A stretch of DNA of 64,000 nt from JAWWOL01 sp033851545 (GTDB lineage: Bacteria > Actinomycetota > Actinomycetes > JAWWOL01), in contig JAWWOO010000095.1 of NCBI GenBank assembly GCA_033851545.1, forward strand, positions 1 to 64,000. Direction: 5' to 3'. A program made the translations under genes and the position numbers. Below the pieces are notes generated by a model, which saw only the letters and a list, made by a program, of their open reading frames with translations, made no database searches and was not told where the DNA came from. Positions 8,807-17,110 of this stretch are shown here, in pieces (the first letter of the stretch is position 1; each line of letters begins with the position of its first letter).

Positions 8807-11017
8807 ATGGCGCGCGAAAACCGCTCGGACCCACTCAAGGCGACGTCTCCCGATCCCCAAGCCGGCCGGCTCCCGAGCCTTGGGCGGCGTGGGTTCTTCC
8901 AGCTCGGCGGTGCAGCGGGCGCCGGTGTCGCCATCAGCAGCCTGTCCGCGGGCACGGCCTCCGCCGACTCGGGCCCGGCCGCCACGACCTCGACCGTCCC
9001 GCCGGTCTCGCCCACCTTCGACCCGCTGCGGCCGCCGGCGATCCCGCTCGCCGTCCGCTCCCCCTACCTGAGCACCTGGCTCGCCGCGGACAACCTGCCG
9101 GGCACCTGGCCGACGTTCTGGACCGGCCGGATCACCGCGATGGGCGGTCTCGCCACGATCGATGGCACGGCCTACCTCTTCCTCGGGGCCCCGGCCCTGC
9201 CGAACCGCAACCCATTCCCGACGATGCGGCAGATCTCGGTCACGACGACGGCAACCAGATCCGTCTTCGTCCTGCAGGCAGCCGGGGTGGAGCTCACGGT
9301 GACCTTCCTGTCGCCCGTGGAGCCGGGGGACCTGCGGCGCCAGTCGCAGCCATTGAGCTACATCATCGCCACGGCACGCGGCCTGGACGGAAAGGCGCAC
9401 AAGGTCAGCGTCTACTTCGACATCTCCGGCGAATGGGCATCGGGTGACGCGAACAGCTCGATCACCTGGGACCAGCAGGCGTACACGTCGTCCGGCTCGA
9501 GCATGGTGAGCCTGACGTACACCCAGTCAGCGCCGCGCGTCCTGGCCGAGAACGGTGACACGGCGGAGTGGGGAACGATCGTCCTGTCGACGCCCGACCG
9601 GTCAGGCCTGTCCTGGCAGATCGGCGCCGACAGCGACGTCCGCAGCCAGGTGGTGGACCACGGAACGCTGCTCGACTCGGTCGACCAGCGCAAGCCACGC
9701 CGCATCAACGACGCCTGGCCGGTCTTTGCCTTCAACCTCGACCTGGGTACCGTCGGATCCACGGCGACGAAACCCTTCGTGCTCAGCATCGGTCACGTAC
9801 GGGAGCCGGCTGTCTCCTACCTCGGCGAACAGCTGCCGCCCCTGTGGAAGAGCTACTTCCCCACCTGGCAGGCGATGGTGGGCGCTTTCCACACCGACTA
9901 CACGGCGGCACTCGCCCGTACCGGTGCGCTCGACGCAAGGATCCAGCGGGACGCCACAGCCGCCGGCGGTGCGGACTACGCCGCCCTGTGCGCGATCGCC
10001 CTGCGACAGGCCTACGCCGGAACGGAGCTGGTCAGCCGCAACGGCACGCCATGGGCATTTCTCAAGGAGATCTCCAGCGACGGCAACGTCTCCACGGTCG
10101 ACGTGACCTACCCGTGCATGCCGGTCTTCCTTTACGCCGACCCGGCCTACCTCGGCCTGATCCTCGCTCCGACGCTCGACTACGTCGAGAACCACGGCTA
10201 TCCCAAGCAGTTCGCCCCTCACGACCTGGGCTCGAGCTACCCGAACGCGAGCGGGCACCTGAACGGGACGGGCGAGGAGGACATGCCCGTCGAGGAGTCG
10301 GCGAACATGCTCATCATGGCGGCGGCCTACCTGGCCCGCATTCCCTCGACCCAGCGCTCGACCTTCGCCACCGCCCACTACCCGATCCTCAAGCAATGGG
10401 CAGACTATCTGGTCAGCAACGCCCTGGACCCCAACCTGCAGAACCAGACCGACGACTTCACCGGCTTCATCGCCCACAGTGTCAACCTGGCGCTCAAGGG
10501 CATTGTCGGCATCGGCGCGATGAGTCAGATCGCCACTGCTGCAGGCAATGCGAGCGACTCGGCGAGCTACCTGGCCACCGCTCGCAACTACATCGGCCAG
10601 TGGCAGCAGAAGGCGATGGACACCGCCGGCGACCACCTCAAGCTCGCCTACGACCAGGACGGGACCTGGAGCCTCAAGTACAACGGGTACGCGGACCGGG
10701 TGCTGAACCTGGGCCTCGTACCGCCGTCGGTCGCGGCCACCGAAGCCGCGTGGTACCTCAAGCGGACCTCGACGTTCGGAGTGCCGCTGGACATCCGGCA
10801 CCAGTTCACGAAAGCGGACTGGGAGATGTGGACGGCGGCCTGGCTCAAGGACCACACCGAGGCGCGGGACCTCCTCATCAGCGGTCTGTACTCCTTCGCG
10901 AACCGGACCGGCTCTCGTGCCCCGATGACCGACTGGTACGACACCGTGACCGACCGGCAGAACGGGTTCCAGGCTCGCCCTGTGGTCGGCGGCTTCTTCG
11001 CCCTTCTGACGGTCTGA
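8807..11017 (+). CDS. Exported GtaA-like protein (DUF4965/DUF1793 family)
   Basis: A 736-residue exported protein. The N-terminus has a twin-arginine signal (GRRGFFQLGGAAGAG, cleavage probably near ASA-D about residue 60). The mature part opens with PPAIPLAVRSPYLSTWL and WPTFWTGRITAM, the signature of the fungal glutaminase-A (GtaA) family. The remainder looks like the DUF5127, DUF4965 and DUF1793 domains, the last an alpha/alpha-toroid-like repeat with HDLGSSYPNASGH and EESANMLIMAAAY. Bacterial members are often called glutaminase but their substrate is largely untested; the fold also resembles glycoside hydrolases. The start at 8807 has a GGAAGG site. A strong hairpin follows the stop. Confidence 0.82.
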   Translation: MARENRSDPLKATSPDPQAGRLPSLGRRGFFQLGGAAGAGVAISSLSAGTASADSGPAATTSTVPPVSPTFDPLRPPAIPLAVRSPYLSTWLAADNLPGTWPTFWTGRITAMGGLATIDGTAYLFLGAPALPNRNPFPTMRQISVTTTATRSVFVLQAAGVELTVTFLSPVEPGDLRRQSQPLSYIIATARGLDGKAHKVSVYFDISGEWASGDANSSITWDQQAYTSSGSSMVSLTYTQSAPRVLAENGDTAEWGTIVLSTPDRSGLSWQIGADSDVRSQVVDHGTLLDSVDQRKPRRINDAWPVFAFNLDLGTVGSTATKPFVLSIGHVREPAVSYLGEQLPPLWKSYFPTWQAMVGAFHTDYTAALARTGALDARIQRDATAAGGADYAALCAIALRQAYAGTELVSRNGTPWAFLKEISSDGNVSTVDVTYPCMPVFLYADPAYLGLILAPTLDYVENHGYPKQFAPHDLGSSYPNASGHLNGTGEEDMPVEESANMLIMAAAYLARIPSTQRSTFATAHYPILKQWADYLVSNALDPNLQNQTDDFTGFIAHSVNLALKGIVGIGAMSQIATAAGNASDSASYLATARNYIGQWQQKAMDTAGDHLKLAYDQDGTWSLKYNGYADRVLNLGLVPPSVAATEAAWYLKRTSTFGVPLDIRHQFTKADWEMWTAAWLKDHTEARDLLISGLYSFANRTGSRAPMTDWYDTVTDRQNGFQARPVVGGFFALLTV

Positions 11018-11020
11018 GCG

Positions 11021-11060
11021 ATCGGCGCCGCACCGCCGCACTGGCCGGTGCGGCGCCGAT
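11021..11060 (+). terminator. Terminator hairpin after the GtaA-like gene
   Basis: A perfect 15-bp inverted repeat (arms 11021-11035 and 11046-11060) with a 10-nt loop begins 3 nt after the stop codon. There is no T-run, as is common in high-GC genomes. Its right arm overlaps the -10 hexamer of the next gene. Confidence 0.7.
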
Positions 11061-11063
11061 AAT
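11058..11063 (+). promoter_or_regulatory. -10 hexamer GATAAT for thpR
   Basis: GATAAT ends 6 nt before the ATG at 11070 and shares its first three bases with the right arm of the upstream terminator hairpin. A leaderless start is expected. Confidence 0.5.
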
Positions 11064-11069
11064 CGGGAG

Positions 11070-11567
11070 ATGCGGCTTTTCGTTGCCCTCGTCCCCCCGC
11101 CGGTCGTGCTGGCGGCCCTGCCGCCTGCTCCGGCCGGCCTCCGGGCCACGCCCGCCGCACAGCTGCACCTCACCCTGGCCTTCCTCGGCGAGGTGCCCAG
11201 TGCTGACGGGCTCCTGCTGGGACTCGAGGCGGTCACCGGGCTGGCCGCGCCGGAGCTGCGGCTCGCCGGCTCCGGCAGCTTCGGCAGTGCCGTGTGGCTC
11301 GGCGTGCACGGCGACCTGCTCTCGTTGCGCCGGCTCGCCCGTACGGCGCAGGACGTCGCCGGGCAGTGCGGCGTCGAGGTCGACCGACACCAGTGGCGGC
11401 CACACCTGACGATCGGGCGCGGCAGGGTGCCGGCGGCGTTCGAGGCGTACGAGGGACCGACGGCACGGTGGGGAGAGGTGCGGCTGGTGCGCAGCCGCCT
11501 CGGCGGCGGAGGGGCGAGGCACGAGACCCTGGCCGCCTGGACGGTGTTGCCGCTGTCCCCGAGCTAG
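11070..11567 (+). CDS. thpR: RNA 2',3'-cyclic phosphodiesterase (ThpR/LigT)
   Basis: A 165-residue 2H phosphoesterase. The two catalytic H-x-T/S-x motifs are HLTLAFLGEV in the N-terminal half and HLTIGRGRV in the C-terminal half, each ahead of the expected strands. Family enzymes open 2',3'-cyclic phosphates on RNA ends and historically were assayed as RNA ligases. The length is slightly shorter than Escherichia coli ThpR but within the family range. It converges with uvrB and the two genes overlap by 4 bp. Confidence 0.88.
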   Translation: MRLFVALVPPPVVLAALPPAPAGLRATPAAQLHLTLAFLGEVPSADGLLLGLEAVTGLAAPELRLAGSGSFGSAVWLGVHGDLLSLRRLARTAQDVAGQCGVEVDRHQWRPHLTIGRGRVPAAFEAYEGPTARWGEVRLVRSRLGGGGARHETLAAWTVLPLSPS

Positions 11568-13684
11568 AGGCCGCCGGCGGTCATGCCGCGCAGCTCTTTC
11601 TTCAGGTCGTTGACCTCGTCCCGGAGCCGGCCGGCCAGCTCGAACTGCAGCTCCTTGGCCGCGTCGTGCATCTGGTCGGTCAGCTGCTGGATCAGGTTGG
11701 CCAGGTCGGCACGTGGCATGCCGGACAGCGCCTTGGCGTGGCTGGCCTGCCGGTCCTTGCTGTTGACCCGGGTCGACGCCATCCCCGGCACCGGCGTCTT
11801 GCCGCGGCTCTGCTGCCGCCCCGAACCGCCGATCAGCTCACCGTCCTCGGCGGCCTCGCTGTAGACCTGGTCGAGGATGTCCGCGATCTTCTTGCGCAGC
11901 GGCTGCGGGTCGACACCGCGCTCGAGGTTGTAGGCGACCTGCTTCTCCCGCCGGCGGTTGGTCTCGTCGATCGCCTTGCGCATCGACGGGGTGATCGTGT
12001 CGGCGTACATGTGCACCTGGCCCGACACGTTGCGGGCCGCTCGGCCGATGGTCTGGATCAGCGAGGTGCCCGAACGCAGGAAGCCCTCCTTGTCGGCGTC
12101 GAGGATCGCGACCAGCGACACCTCGGGCAGGTCGAGTCCCTCGCGCAGCAGGTTGATGCCGACCAGGACGTCGAACTCGCCCTGCCGCAGCTCGCGGAGC
12201 AGCTCGATCCGGCGCAGCGTGTCGACCTCGCTGTGCAGGTAGCGGACCCGGATGCCGAGCTCGAGCAGGTAGTCGGTCAGGTCTTCGGACATCTTCTTGG
12301 TCAAGGTCGTGACCAAGACCCGCTCGTCCTGCTCGGTGCGGACCCGGATCTCATGCACCAGGTCGTCGATCTGGCCCTTGGTCGGCTTGACCACGATCTC
12401 GGGGTCCACCAGACCGGTCGGCCGGATGATCTGCTCGACGACCCCATCGCCCTCGTTGAGCTCGTACGGGCCGGGCGTCGCGGACAGGTAGACGGTCTGC
12501 CCGATCCGCTCGAGGAACTCCTCCCAGCGCAGCGGCCGGTTGTCCATCGCGCTCGGCAGCCGGAAGCCGTGGTCGACGAGCGTCCGCTTGCGGCTCATGT
12601 CACCTTCGTACATGCCGCCGATCTGCGGCACCGTCACGTGGCTCTCGTCGATGACCATCAGGAAGTCGTCGGGGAAATAGTCGAGCAGCGTGTAGGGCGG
12701 GGTGCCCTTGGACCGGCCGTCGATGTGCCGCGAGTAGTTCTCGATGCCGGAGCAGAAGCCGACCTGGCGCATCATCTCGATGTCGTAGGTGGTCCGCATG
12801 CGCAGCCGTTGCGCCTCGAGCAGCTTGCCCTGCGTCTCGAGCTCGGCCAGCCGCTCGACCAGCTCGGCCTCGATGCCGGCGATCGCGCGTTCCATCCGCT
12901 CGGGGCCGGCGACGTAGTGGGTCGCCGGGAACACCCGTACGCCCGGGTCGTCGCTGATCACCTCGCCGGTCACCGGGTGCAACGTCGAGATGTGCTCGAT
13001 CTCGTCACCGAACATCTCGACCCGGATCGCCCGCTCCTCGTAGACCGGGAAGATCTCGATCGTGTCACCGCGCACCCGGAAGGTGCCGCGGGTGAAGGAC
13101 AGGTCGTTGCGGGTGTACTGCACGTCGACCAGCATCCGGAGGATCTTCTCGCGCTCGATCTCCTGGCCGACCTTGAGCCGCACGCTGCGGTCGACGTACT
13201 CCTGAGGCGTGCCAAGGCCGTAGATGCAGCTCACCGAGGCCACGACGACCACGTCACGGCGGGTCAGCAGGGACATCGTCGCGGAGTGGCGCAGCCGTTC
13301 GACCTCCTCGTTGACCGAGGAGTCCTTCTCGATGTAGGTGTCGGTCTGCGGGACGTAGGCCTCGGGCTGGTAGTAGTCGTAGTAGCTGACGAAGTATTCC
13401 ACCGCGTTGTTGGGCAGCAGCTCGCGGAACTCGTTGGCCAGCTGGGCGGCGAGCGTCTTGTTCGGCGCCATGATCAGCGTCGGCCGCTGCAGCCGCTCGA
13501 CCAGCCAGGCGGTCGTCGCCGACTTGCCGGTGCCCGTCGCGCCCAGCAGCACGACGTTCTGCTCGCCGTTGCGGATCCGTTTCTCCAGCTCGTCGATCGC
13601 GGCCGGCTGGTCGCCGGACGGGTCGTAGTCGCTCACGACAGTGAAGGGCGCCAACCGGCGCTCGAGATCGGTGACTGGGCTCAC
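11564..13684 (-). CDS. uvrB: Excinuclease ABC subunit UvrB
   Basis: UvrB is the helicase-like damage-verification subunit of nucleotide excision repair. The 706-residue protein has Walker A GATGTGKSAT near residue 47, the beta-hairpin YYDYYQPEAYVP near 100, and helicase motifs including MVIDESHVTVPQ and LLREGLDLPEVSL. A C-terminal UVR domain (residues about 660-700, QFELAGRLRDEVNDLKKEL) binds UvrC/UvrA. The GTG start lies 6 nt after a TAGAGT hexamer, so the mRNA is probably leaderless and driven by the damage-type element 13691-13712. It is separated from uvrA by about 8.5 kb of unrelated genes. Confidence 0.98.
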   Translation of the reverse strand: MSPVTDLERRLAPFTVVSDYDPSGDQPAAIDELEKRIRNGEQNVVLLGATGTGKSATTAWLVERLQRPTLIMAPNKTLAAQLANEFRELLPNNAVEYFVSYYDYYQPEAYVPQTDTYIEKDSSVNEEVERLRHSATMSLLTRRDVVVVASVSCIYGLGTPQEYVDRSVRLKVGQEIEREKILRMLVDVQYTRNDLSFTRGTFRVRGDTIEIFPVYEERAIRVEMFGDEIEHISTLHPVTGEVISDDPGVRVFPATHYVAGPERMERAIAGIEAELVERLAELETQGKLLEAQRLRMRTTYDIEMMRQVGFCSGIENYSRHIDGRSKGTPPYTLLDYFPDDFLMVIDESHVTVPQIGGMYEGDMSRKRTLVDHGFRLPSAMDNRPLRWEEFLERIGQTVYLSATPGPYELNEGDGVVEQIIRPTGLVDPEIVVKPTKGQIDDLVHEIRVRTEQDERVLVTTLTKKMSEDLTDYLLELGIRVRYLHSEVDTLRRIELLRELRQGEFDVLVGINLLREGLDLPEVSLVAILDADKEGFLRSGTSLIQTIGRAARNVSGQVHMYADTITPSMRKAIDETNRRREKQVAYNLERGVDPQPLRKKIADILDQVYSEAAEDGELIGGSGRQQSRGKTPVPGMASTRVNSKDRQASHAKALSGMPRADLANLIQQLTDQMHDAAKELQFELAGRLRDEVNDLKKELRGMTAGGL

Positions 13685-13690
13685 GAGTCC

Positions 13691-13712
13691 ACTCTAAGTG
13701 GACGCTCCGACA
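13691..13712 (-). promoter_or_regulatory. RecA-NDp/PafBC-like damage promoter of uvrB
   Basis: On the minus strand: TGTCGG, 10 nt, TAGAGT, then 6 nt to the GTG start. Spacing is identical to the uvrA and polA elements, and the flank GAAACTGTCGG is also shared with uvrA (same 11 bases). The match to the mycobacterial RecA-NDp promoter is seen; induction by DNA damage is inferred. Confidence 0.62.
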
Positions 13713-13739
13713 GTTTCTTCCCTGCGCAGGTCCGCGAGG

Positions 13740-13815
13740 TCAGACGGTGAGCACGATCTTGCCCGTGAGGTGGCGCACCACCTGACGCCCGACCGTCAAC
13801 GCGGCATCCCGCCGG
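13740..13815 (-). pseudogene. C-terminal remnant of a quinone-oxidoreductase-like gene
   Basis: Between uvrB and the debranching-like gene the minus strand encodes about 25 residues ending RHLTGKIVLTV and a TGA stop. This is the usual C-terminus of NADPH-dependent zinc-binding quinone oxidoreductases (GKIVLTV). The frame continues only a few codons into the neighbour and has no start or catalytic domain. I read it as the tail left after the rest of the gene was replaced, perhaps when the carbohydrate island arrived. It is short, so chance resemblance is possible. Confidence 0.45.
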
Positions 13816-15897
13816 CTAGCTCGTCCCGGACCGTTCCGTACGGAGGCTGAGGCCTGCTGGGGCGCTGAGGCGCAGGACCAGCCCCTTCCGGTCGGTATCC
13901 ACCTCCAGCCTGCCTCCTGCCACGGTGAGCCCCCGCACCTGCAGGGCTCCGGCAGGCGCGGGGGCGAGTGGCGTGAGGCGCAGCTCCCCGGCGGGGACGT
14001 CGACGGACAGCCCGATCAGGTCACGCAGTACGGAGACCGCCGCGGCAGCGGACCAGGCCTGCGGCCGGCAGGCGGCGGGATAGGGCAGCGGGCCGGTGAA
14101 CCGGTCAGCCGCGTCACCGGCCCAGAGCTCCGGCAGCCGGCCGTCGAACCCGGAGCCGGCGGCCAGCAGACCGGAGACGAGGGACGCCGCCTCATCGGTG
14201 AGACCCTCCCGGACGAGCCCGGAGATCACGATCGCCGTGTCGTGCGGCCACACCGATCCGCAGTGGTAGCTCAGCGGCGAGTAGCCGCGGTCCTGGGTGG
14301 ACATGGTCCGCAGGCCGTACCCGCTGTCCATCGGCTGCGCGGACAGACGTGCCGCGACCTGCTTCGCCTCGGCCGCCGTCAGCAGCCCGGTGCCGAGGAG
14401 GTGGCCGATGTTGCTGGTGAGGGCGTCCACCCGCCGCTTGCGCCCGTCGAGAGCCATCGCCGGGTAGGGACCGGCAGGGTCGTCGACCCAGAACGCCCGG
14501 CGGAACCGTTCGGCGAGCGCCTCGCGCCACTGCAGGAGCCGATCGCCGCCGGGGCGCCCGAACGCGCTGAGCAGGGATGCGGCGCAGCCGGCCGCCTCGT
14601 AGGCGTAACCCTGGACCTCCGCCAGCGCAATGGGCCCCGCCGCCCGGGTGCCGTCCCGGAAGCGGACCGAGTCGCCACTGTCCTTCCAGCCCTGGTTGGC
14701 CAGACCCCGGCCTGACGTGTCGATGTACTCCAGAAACCCGTCGCCGTCGGCATCTGCGGGGCCGGTGAGCCAGCCGGCGGCCGCTTCCAGGTGCGGCAGC
14801 AGGGGCTCGACCGAAGCCGGCCCCATCCCCCACCGCCAGGCGTCGTGCAGCAGGATGATCCACAGGGCAGTGGCGTCCACGGTCCCGTAGTAGACCGGTG
14901 GCAGGACGACCGCGCCGCCGGGCTGCCCCACGTCGACGCCGAAGCTGCCCCTGCGCAGCTCGTGCATGATCTTGCCCGCCGCCTCCTCGGTCGACGGATC
15001 GTCGGTCTTGCCCTGGAACGACGCCAGTGCGGCGAGGGTGCCGGCGGCCAGCTCGGTGCCCAACGGCAGCATCATCCGGGCTGCCCACAGGCTGTCCCGG
15101 CCGAAGAGGGTCAAGAACCACGGCGAGCCGGCCGCAAGGAACTGGTCCGCCGGGCGGTCGGGCAGGACCAGCCGGAGTCCTTCGAGGTCGTCCAGTGACT
15201 GCTCGAGCAGCTGGGGCAGCCGGCGGTCGTCGGCGTGGACCGATGGCCGGGCCCAGACGGCCCCGCCCAGCGGTCTGGCCACCACGGCCCCGGGATCGGT
15301 CACGTCGAGCTCCCAGGACAGCTCCCGGGTGCCGCCCGGCGCCAGCTCGACCGGCCAGGACAGTCTCACCCCGCGCGGGGTGAGACTGAGCTCCGTGCCG
15401 GCGGCCCGGACCCGTACGACCAAGCCGTCGCCGCGCCGCCACACCGCCTCGTCCGCAAGGACCGCTGGCGGGCTCGGGCGGGGTGCGGTCTCGCCGCTCT
15501 TGACCGCGTCGATGGTGGCGAAGTCCGCCTCGAGCTCCAGCTGGACCGAGCACCGCACGGAGGCGCCGGCCGTGGACACGACCGAGAGACTCTCGACCAG
15601 TCCGGTCGCGGTCGCCCTCCGGCGCCGGTCCAGGCGCACCGACGGGTCGGCCCCGCGATCACCCAGCCACCGCGCGAGCAGGGTGAAGCCGGCCGCCGAG
15701 GAACCGTCCAGTGCGGCGAGGACCGCCTCCGGCTCCCGACCGTCGATGTGCACCTCGGCACGGGACAGCACCCGGACGTCGGCATGGAACGCGCCCTGGG
15801 CACCCACGCCGCGCAGCTGACCGTCGCGCCCGGACAGCACCGTCGTGGGAGCGCAGACACACGTCACCAGGTCGTGCAGCAGCGGTTGCAGGAGCAC
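13816..15897 (-). CDS. Glycogen-debranching-like glycoside hydrolase
   Basis: A 693-residue cytoplasmic protein of the COG3408 type. The N-terminal half is a beta-rich GDE_N domain (LSGRDGQLRGVGAQGAFHAD, then FTLLARWLGDRG). The C-terminal half is an (alpha/alpha)6 toroid with FLTLFGRDSLWAARM, DGTRAAGPIALAEVQGY and SYHCGSVWPHDTAIV, as in amylo-alpha-1,6-glucosidases. The RBS TGGAGG precedes a GTG start. It is divergent from a LacI regulator and CUT1 transporter genes, so it more likely hydrolyses an imported oligosaccharide than storage glycogen; that is inference. Confidence 0.85.
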   Translation of the reverse strand: MLLQPLLHDLVTCVCAPTTVLSGRDGQLRGVGAQGAFHADVRVLSRAEVHIDGREPEAVLAALDGSSAAGFTLLARWLGDRGADPSVRLDRRRRATATGLVESLSVVSTAGASVRCSVQLELEADFATIDAVKSGETAPRPSPPAVLADEAVWRRGDGLVVRVRAAGTELSLTPRGVRLSWPVELAPGGTRELSWELDVTDPGAVVARPLGGAVWARPSVHADDRRLPQLLEQSLDDLEGLRLVLPDRPADQFLAAGSPWFLTLFGRDSLWAARMMLPLGTELAAGTLAALASFQGKTDDPSTEEAAGKIMHELRRGSFGVDVGQPGGAVVLPPVYYGTVDATALWIILLHDAWRWGMGPASVEPLLPHLEAAAGWLTGPADADGDGFLEYIDTSGRGLANQGWKDSGDSVRFRDGTRAAGPIALAEVQGYAYEAAGCAASLLSAFGRPGGDRLLQWREALAERFRRAFWVDDPAGPYPAMALDGRKRRVDALTSNIGHLLGTGLLTAAEAKQVAARLSAQPMDSGYGLRTMSTQDRGYSPLSYHCGSVWPHDTAIVISGLVREGLTDEAASLVSGLLAAGSGFDGRLPELWAGDAADRFTGPLPYPAACRPQAWSAAAAVSVLRDLIGLSVDVPAGELRLTPLAPAPAGALQVRGLTVAGGRLEVDTDRKGLVLRLSAPAGLSLRTERSGTS

Positions 15898-16022
15898 GGC
15901 AACCTCCAGGGCTTGACAACGTCCGGACCAAGAGCGACTCTCTCACAACGATTGGATCGATAAAATAGCCTGAATCATCGCTTTATGCCGAGATTTTCGG
16001 GCCGAGTGCGGAGGAGGCGGAC
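15898..16022. promoter_or_regulatory. Divergent promoter/operator region of the sugar cluster
   Basis: The 125-bp gap between the hydrolase and lacI genes has a conspicuously AT-rich core (about 15946-15986) in an otherwise GC-rich island. A TAAAAT hexamer at 15961-15966 could be the rightward -10. Partly matching sites around it (GGATCGATAA, and CATCGCTTTA on the same strand) could be LacI-family half-operators. A strong GGAGGAGG ribosome-binding site precedes the GTG of the regulator. The operator reading is tentative. Confidence 0.4.
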
Positions 16023-17090
16023 GTGAACGTGCGACCGACCCTCGACTCGGTGGCGGCCTATGCCAAGGTGTCCCGGCAGACCGTCTCCAACGCTCTCAAC
16101 GCTCCCCACCTGCTGCACCCGGACACCCTGTCCCGGGTCCAGCTGGCCATCGAGCGGACCAACTACCGTCCGCTGCGGGCCGCCCGCTCGCTGCGCACCA
16201 GCCGCTCGCAGCTGGTGGGGGTCGGCCTGCAGCCCGCGGGAGATGGCGTCAACGGCTACGTCCTCGACCGGTTCCTGCACGGGCTCACGGAGGCAGCCGG
16301 AGACGCCGGCTACCACGTCCTGCTGTTCAACGCCGCCGGCGACAGCAAGGAGATCCAGGCGTACGACGACATCCTCGCCACCCAGAACCTGGATGCCTTC
16401 GTGCTGACCAGCACCCACTACGGCGATCGGCGTACCGCCTGGCTGGCCGAACGGGACCTGCCCTTCGTCACGTTCGGCCGGCCGTGGGGGACGGCGGCGG
16501 GACACTCCTGGGTGGATGTGGACGGAGCCGCCGGCACCCGGGAGGTCACCACCAACCTGCTGGCCGCCGGTCACCGCCGGATCGCGTTCGTCGGCTGGCC
16601 GGACGGCTCCGGCGTGGGCGACGACCGCAGGGACGGCTGGCAGTCGGCCATGACCGCGGCAGGACTCCCGATCGGCGGGCTCCGCCTGCAGCGTGAGGAC
16701 GGCGCGGCCAACGGCCGCAGCGCCGCCGAGGAGCTGCTGCGGGCCGGGGAGCCGGCCACGGCCGTGGTGTGTGCGAGCGACTCCCTGGCGCTGGGCGTCT
16801 TCGACCTGCTGGGCCCCAGCCGCCGGCCGGGGGGCAACCCAGTGCCGGTGGTGGGCTTCGACGACACCCCGGTCGCCGACGCACTGGGGCTCACCAGCCT
16901 CGCCCAGCCGCTGGCCGAGGCCGCCTCGGAGTGCATGCGCCTGCTGCTCGACCTGCTCGAGCCGAAGCCCGACACCGCCGCGCAGCCGGCCCACGTCCTG
17001 CTCGCTCCCCACCTGGTCGTCCGCGCCACCGGCGCCGGACCCGTCACCTCCCCCGCAGACCCTGCCACCCAAAAAGGAGCACCTCAATGA
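16023..17090 (+). CDS. LacI-family transcriptional regulator
   Basis: A 355-residue repressor. The N-terminal helix-turn-helix (LDSVAAYAKVSRQTVSNALN, residues about 7-26) and hinge helix (NYRPLRAARSLRT) are typical of LacI, followed by a periplasmic-binding-protein-like sugar-sensing domain. It is the first gene of a run with the ABC transporter genes, and its stop overlaps the next ATG (ATGA), so regulator and transporter are probably one transcript under self-control. The effector is likely the sugar imported by the neighbouring transporter. Confidence 0.92.
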   Translation: MNVRPTLDSVAAYAKVSRQTVSNALNAPHLLHPDTLSRVQLAIERTNYRPLRAARSLRTSRSQLVGVGLQPAGDGVNGYVLDRFLHGLTEAAGDAGYHVLLFNAAGDSKEIQAYDDILATQNLDAFVLTSTHYGDRRTAWLAERDLPFVTFGRPWGTAAGHSWVDVDGAAGTREVTTNLLAAGHRRIAFVGWPDGSGVGDDRRDGWQSAMTAAGLPIGGLRLQREDGAANGRSAAEELLRAGEPATAVVCASDSLALGVFDLLGPSRRPGGNPVPVVGFDDTPVADALGLTSLAQPLAEAASECMRLLLDLLEPKPDTAAQPAHVLLAPHLVVRATGAGPVTSPADPATQKGAPQ

Positions 17091-17110
17091 CAAAGGGAGC
17101 AGCTCAATGA
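17087..17110 (+). CDS. Seven-codon leader ORF between lacI and the binding-protein gene
   Basis: A tiny reading frame, MTKGAAQ and stop. It arises from a 20-bp tandem duplication of the ribosome-binding site plus start region (17075-17094 and 17095-17114 are nearly identical: AAGGAGCACCTCAATGAC and AAGGGAGCAGCTCAATGAC). Its ATG overlaps the lacI stop and its stop overlaps the ATG of the binding protein, each as ATGA. It could serve as a translational-coupling relay. Whether it is translated is unknown. Confidence 0.4.
   Translation: MTKGAAQ

Noticed and set aside
9568..13750. Long alternative frames across the GtaA-like, thpR and uvrB genes
   Set aside because: Composition is typical of shifted frames and the true genes on the same DNA have recognisable domains.
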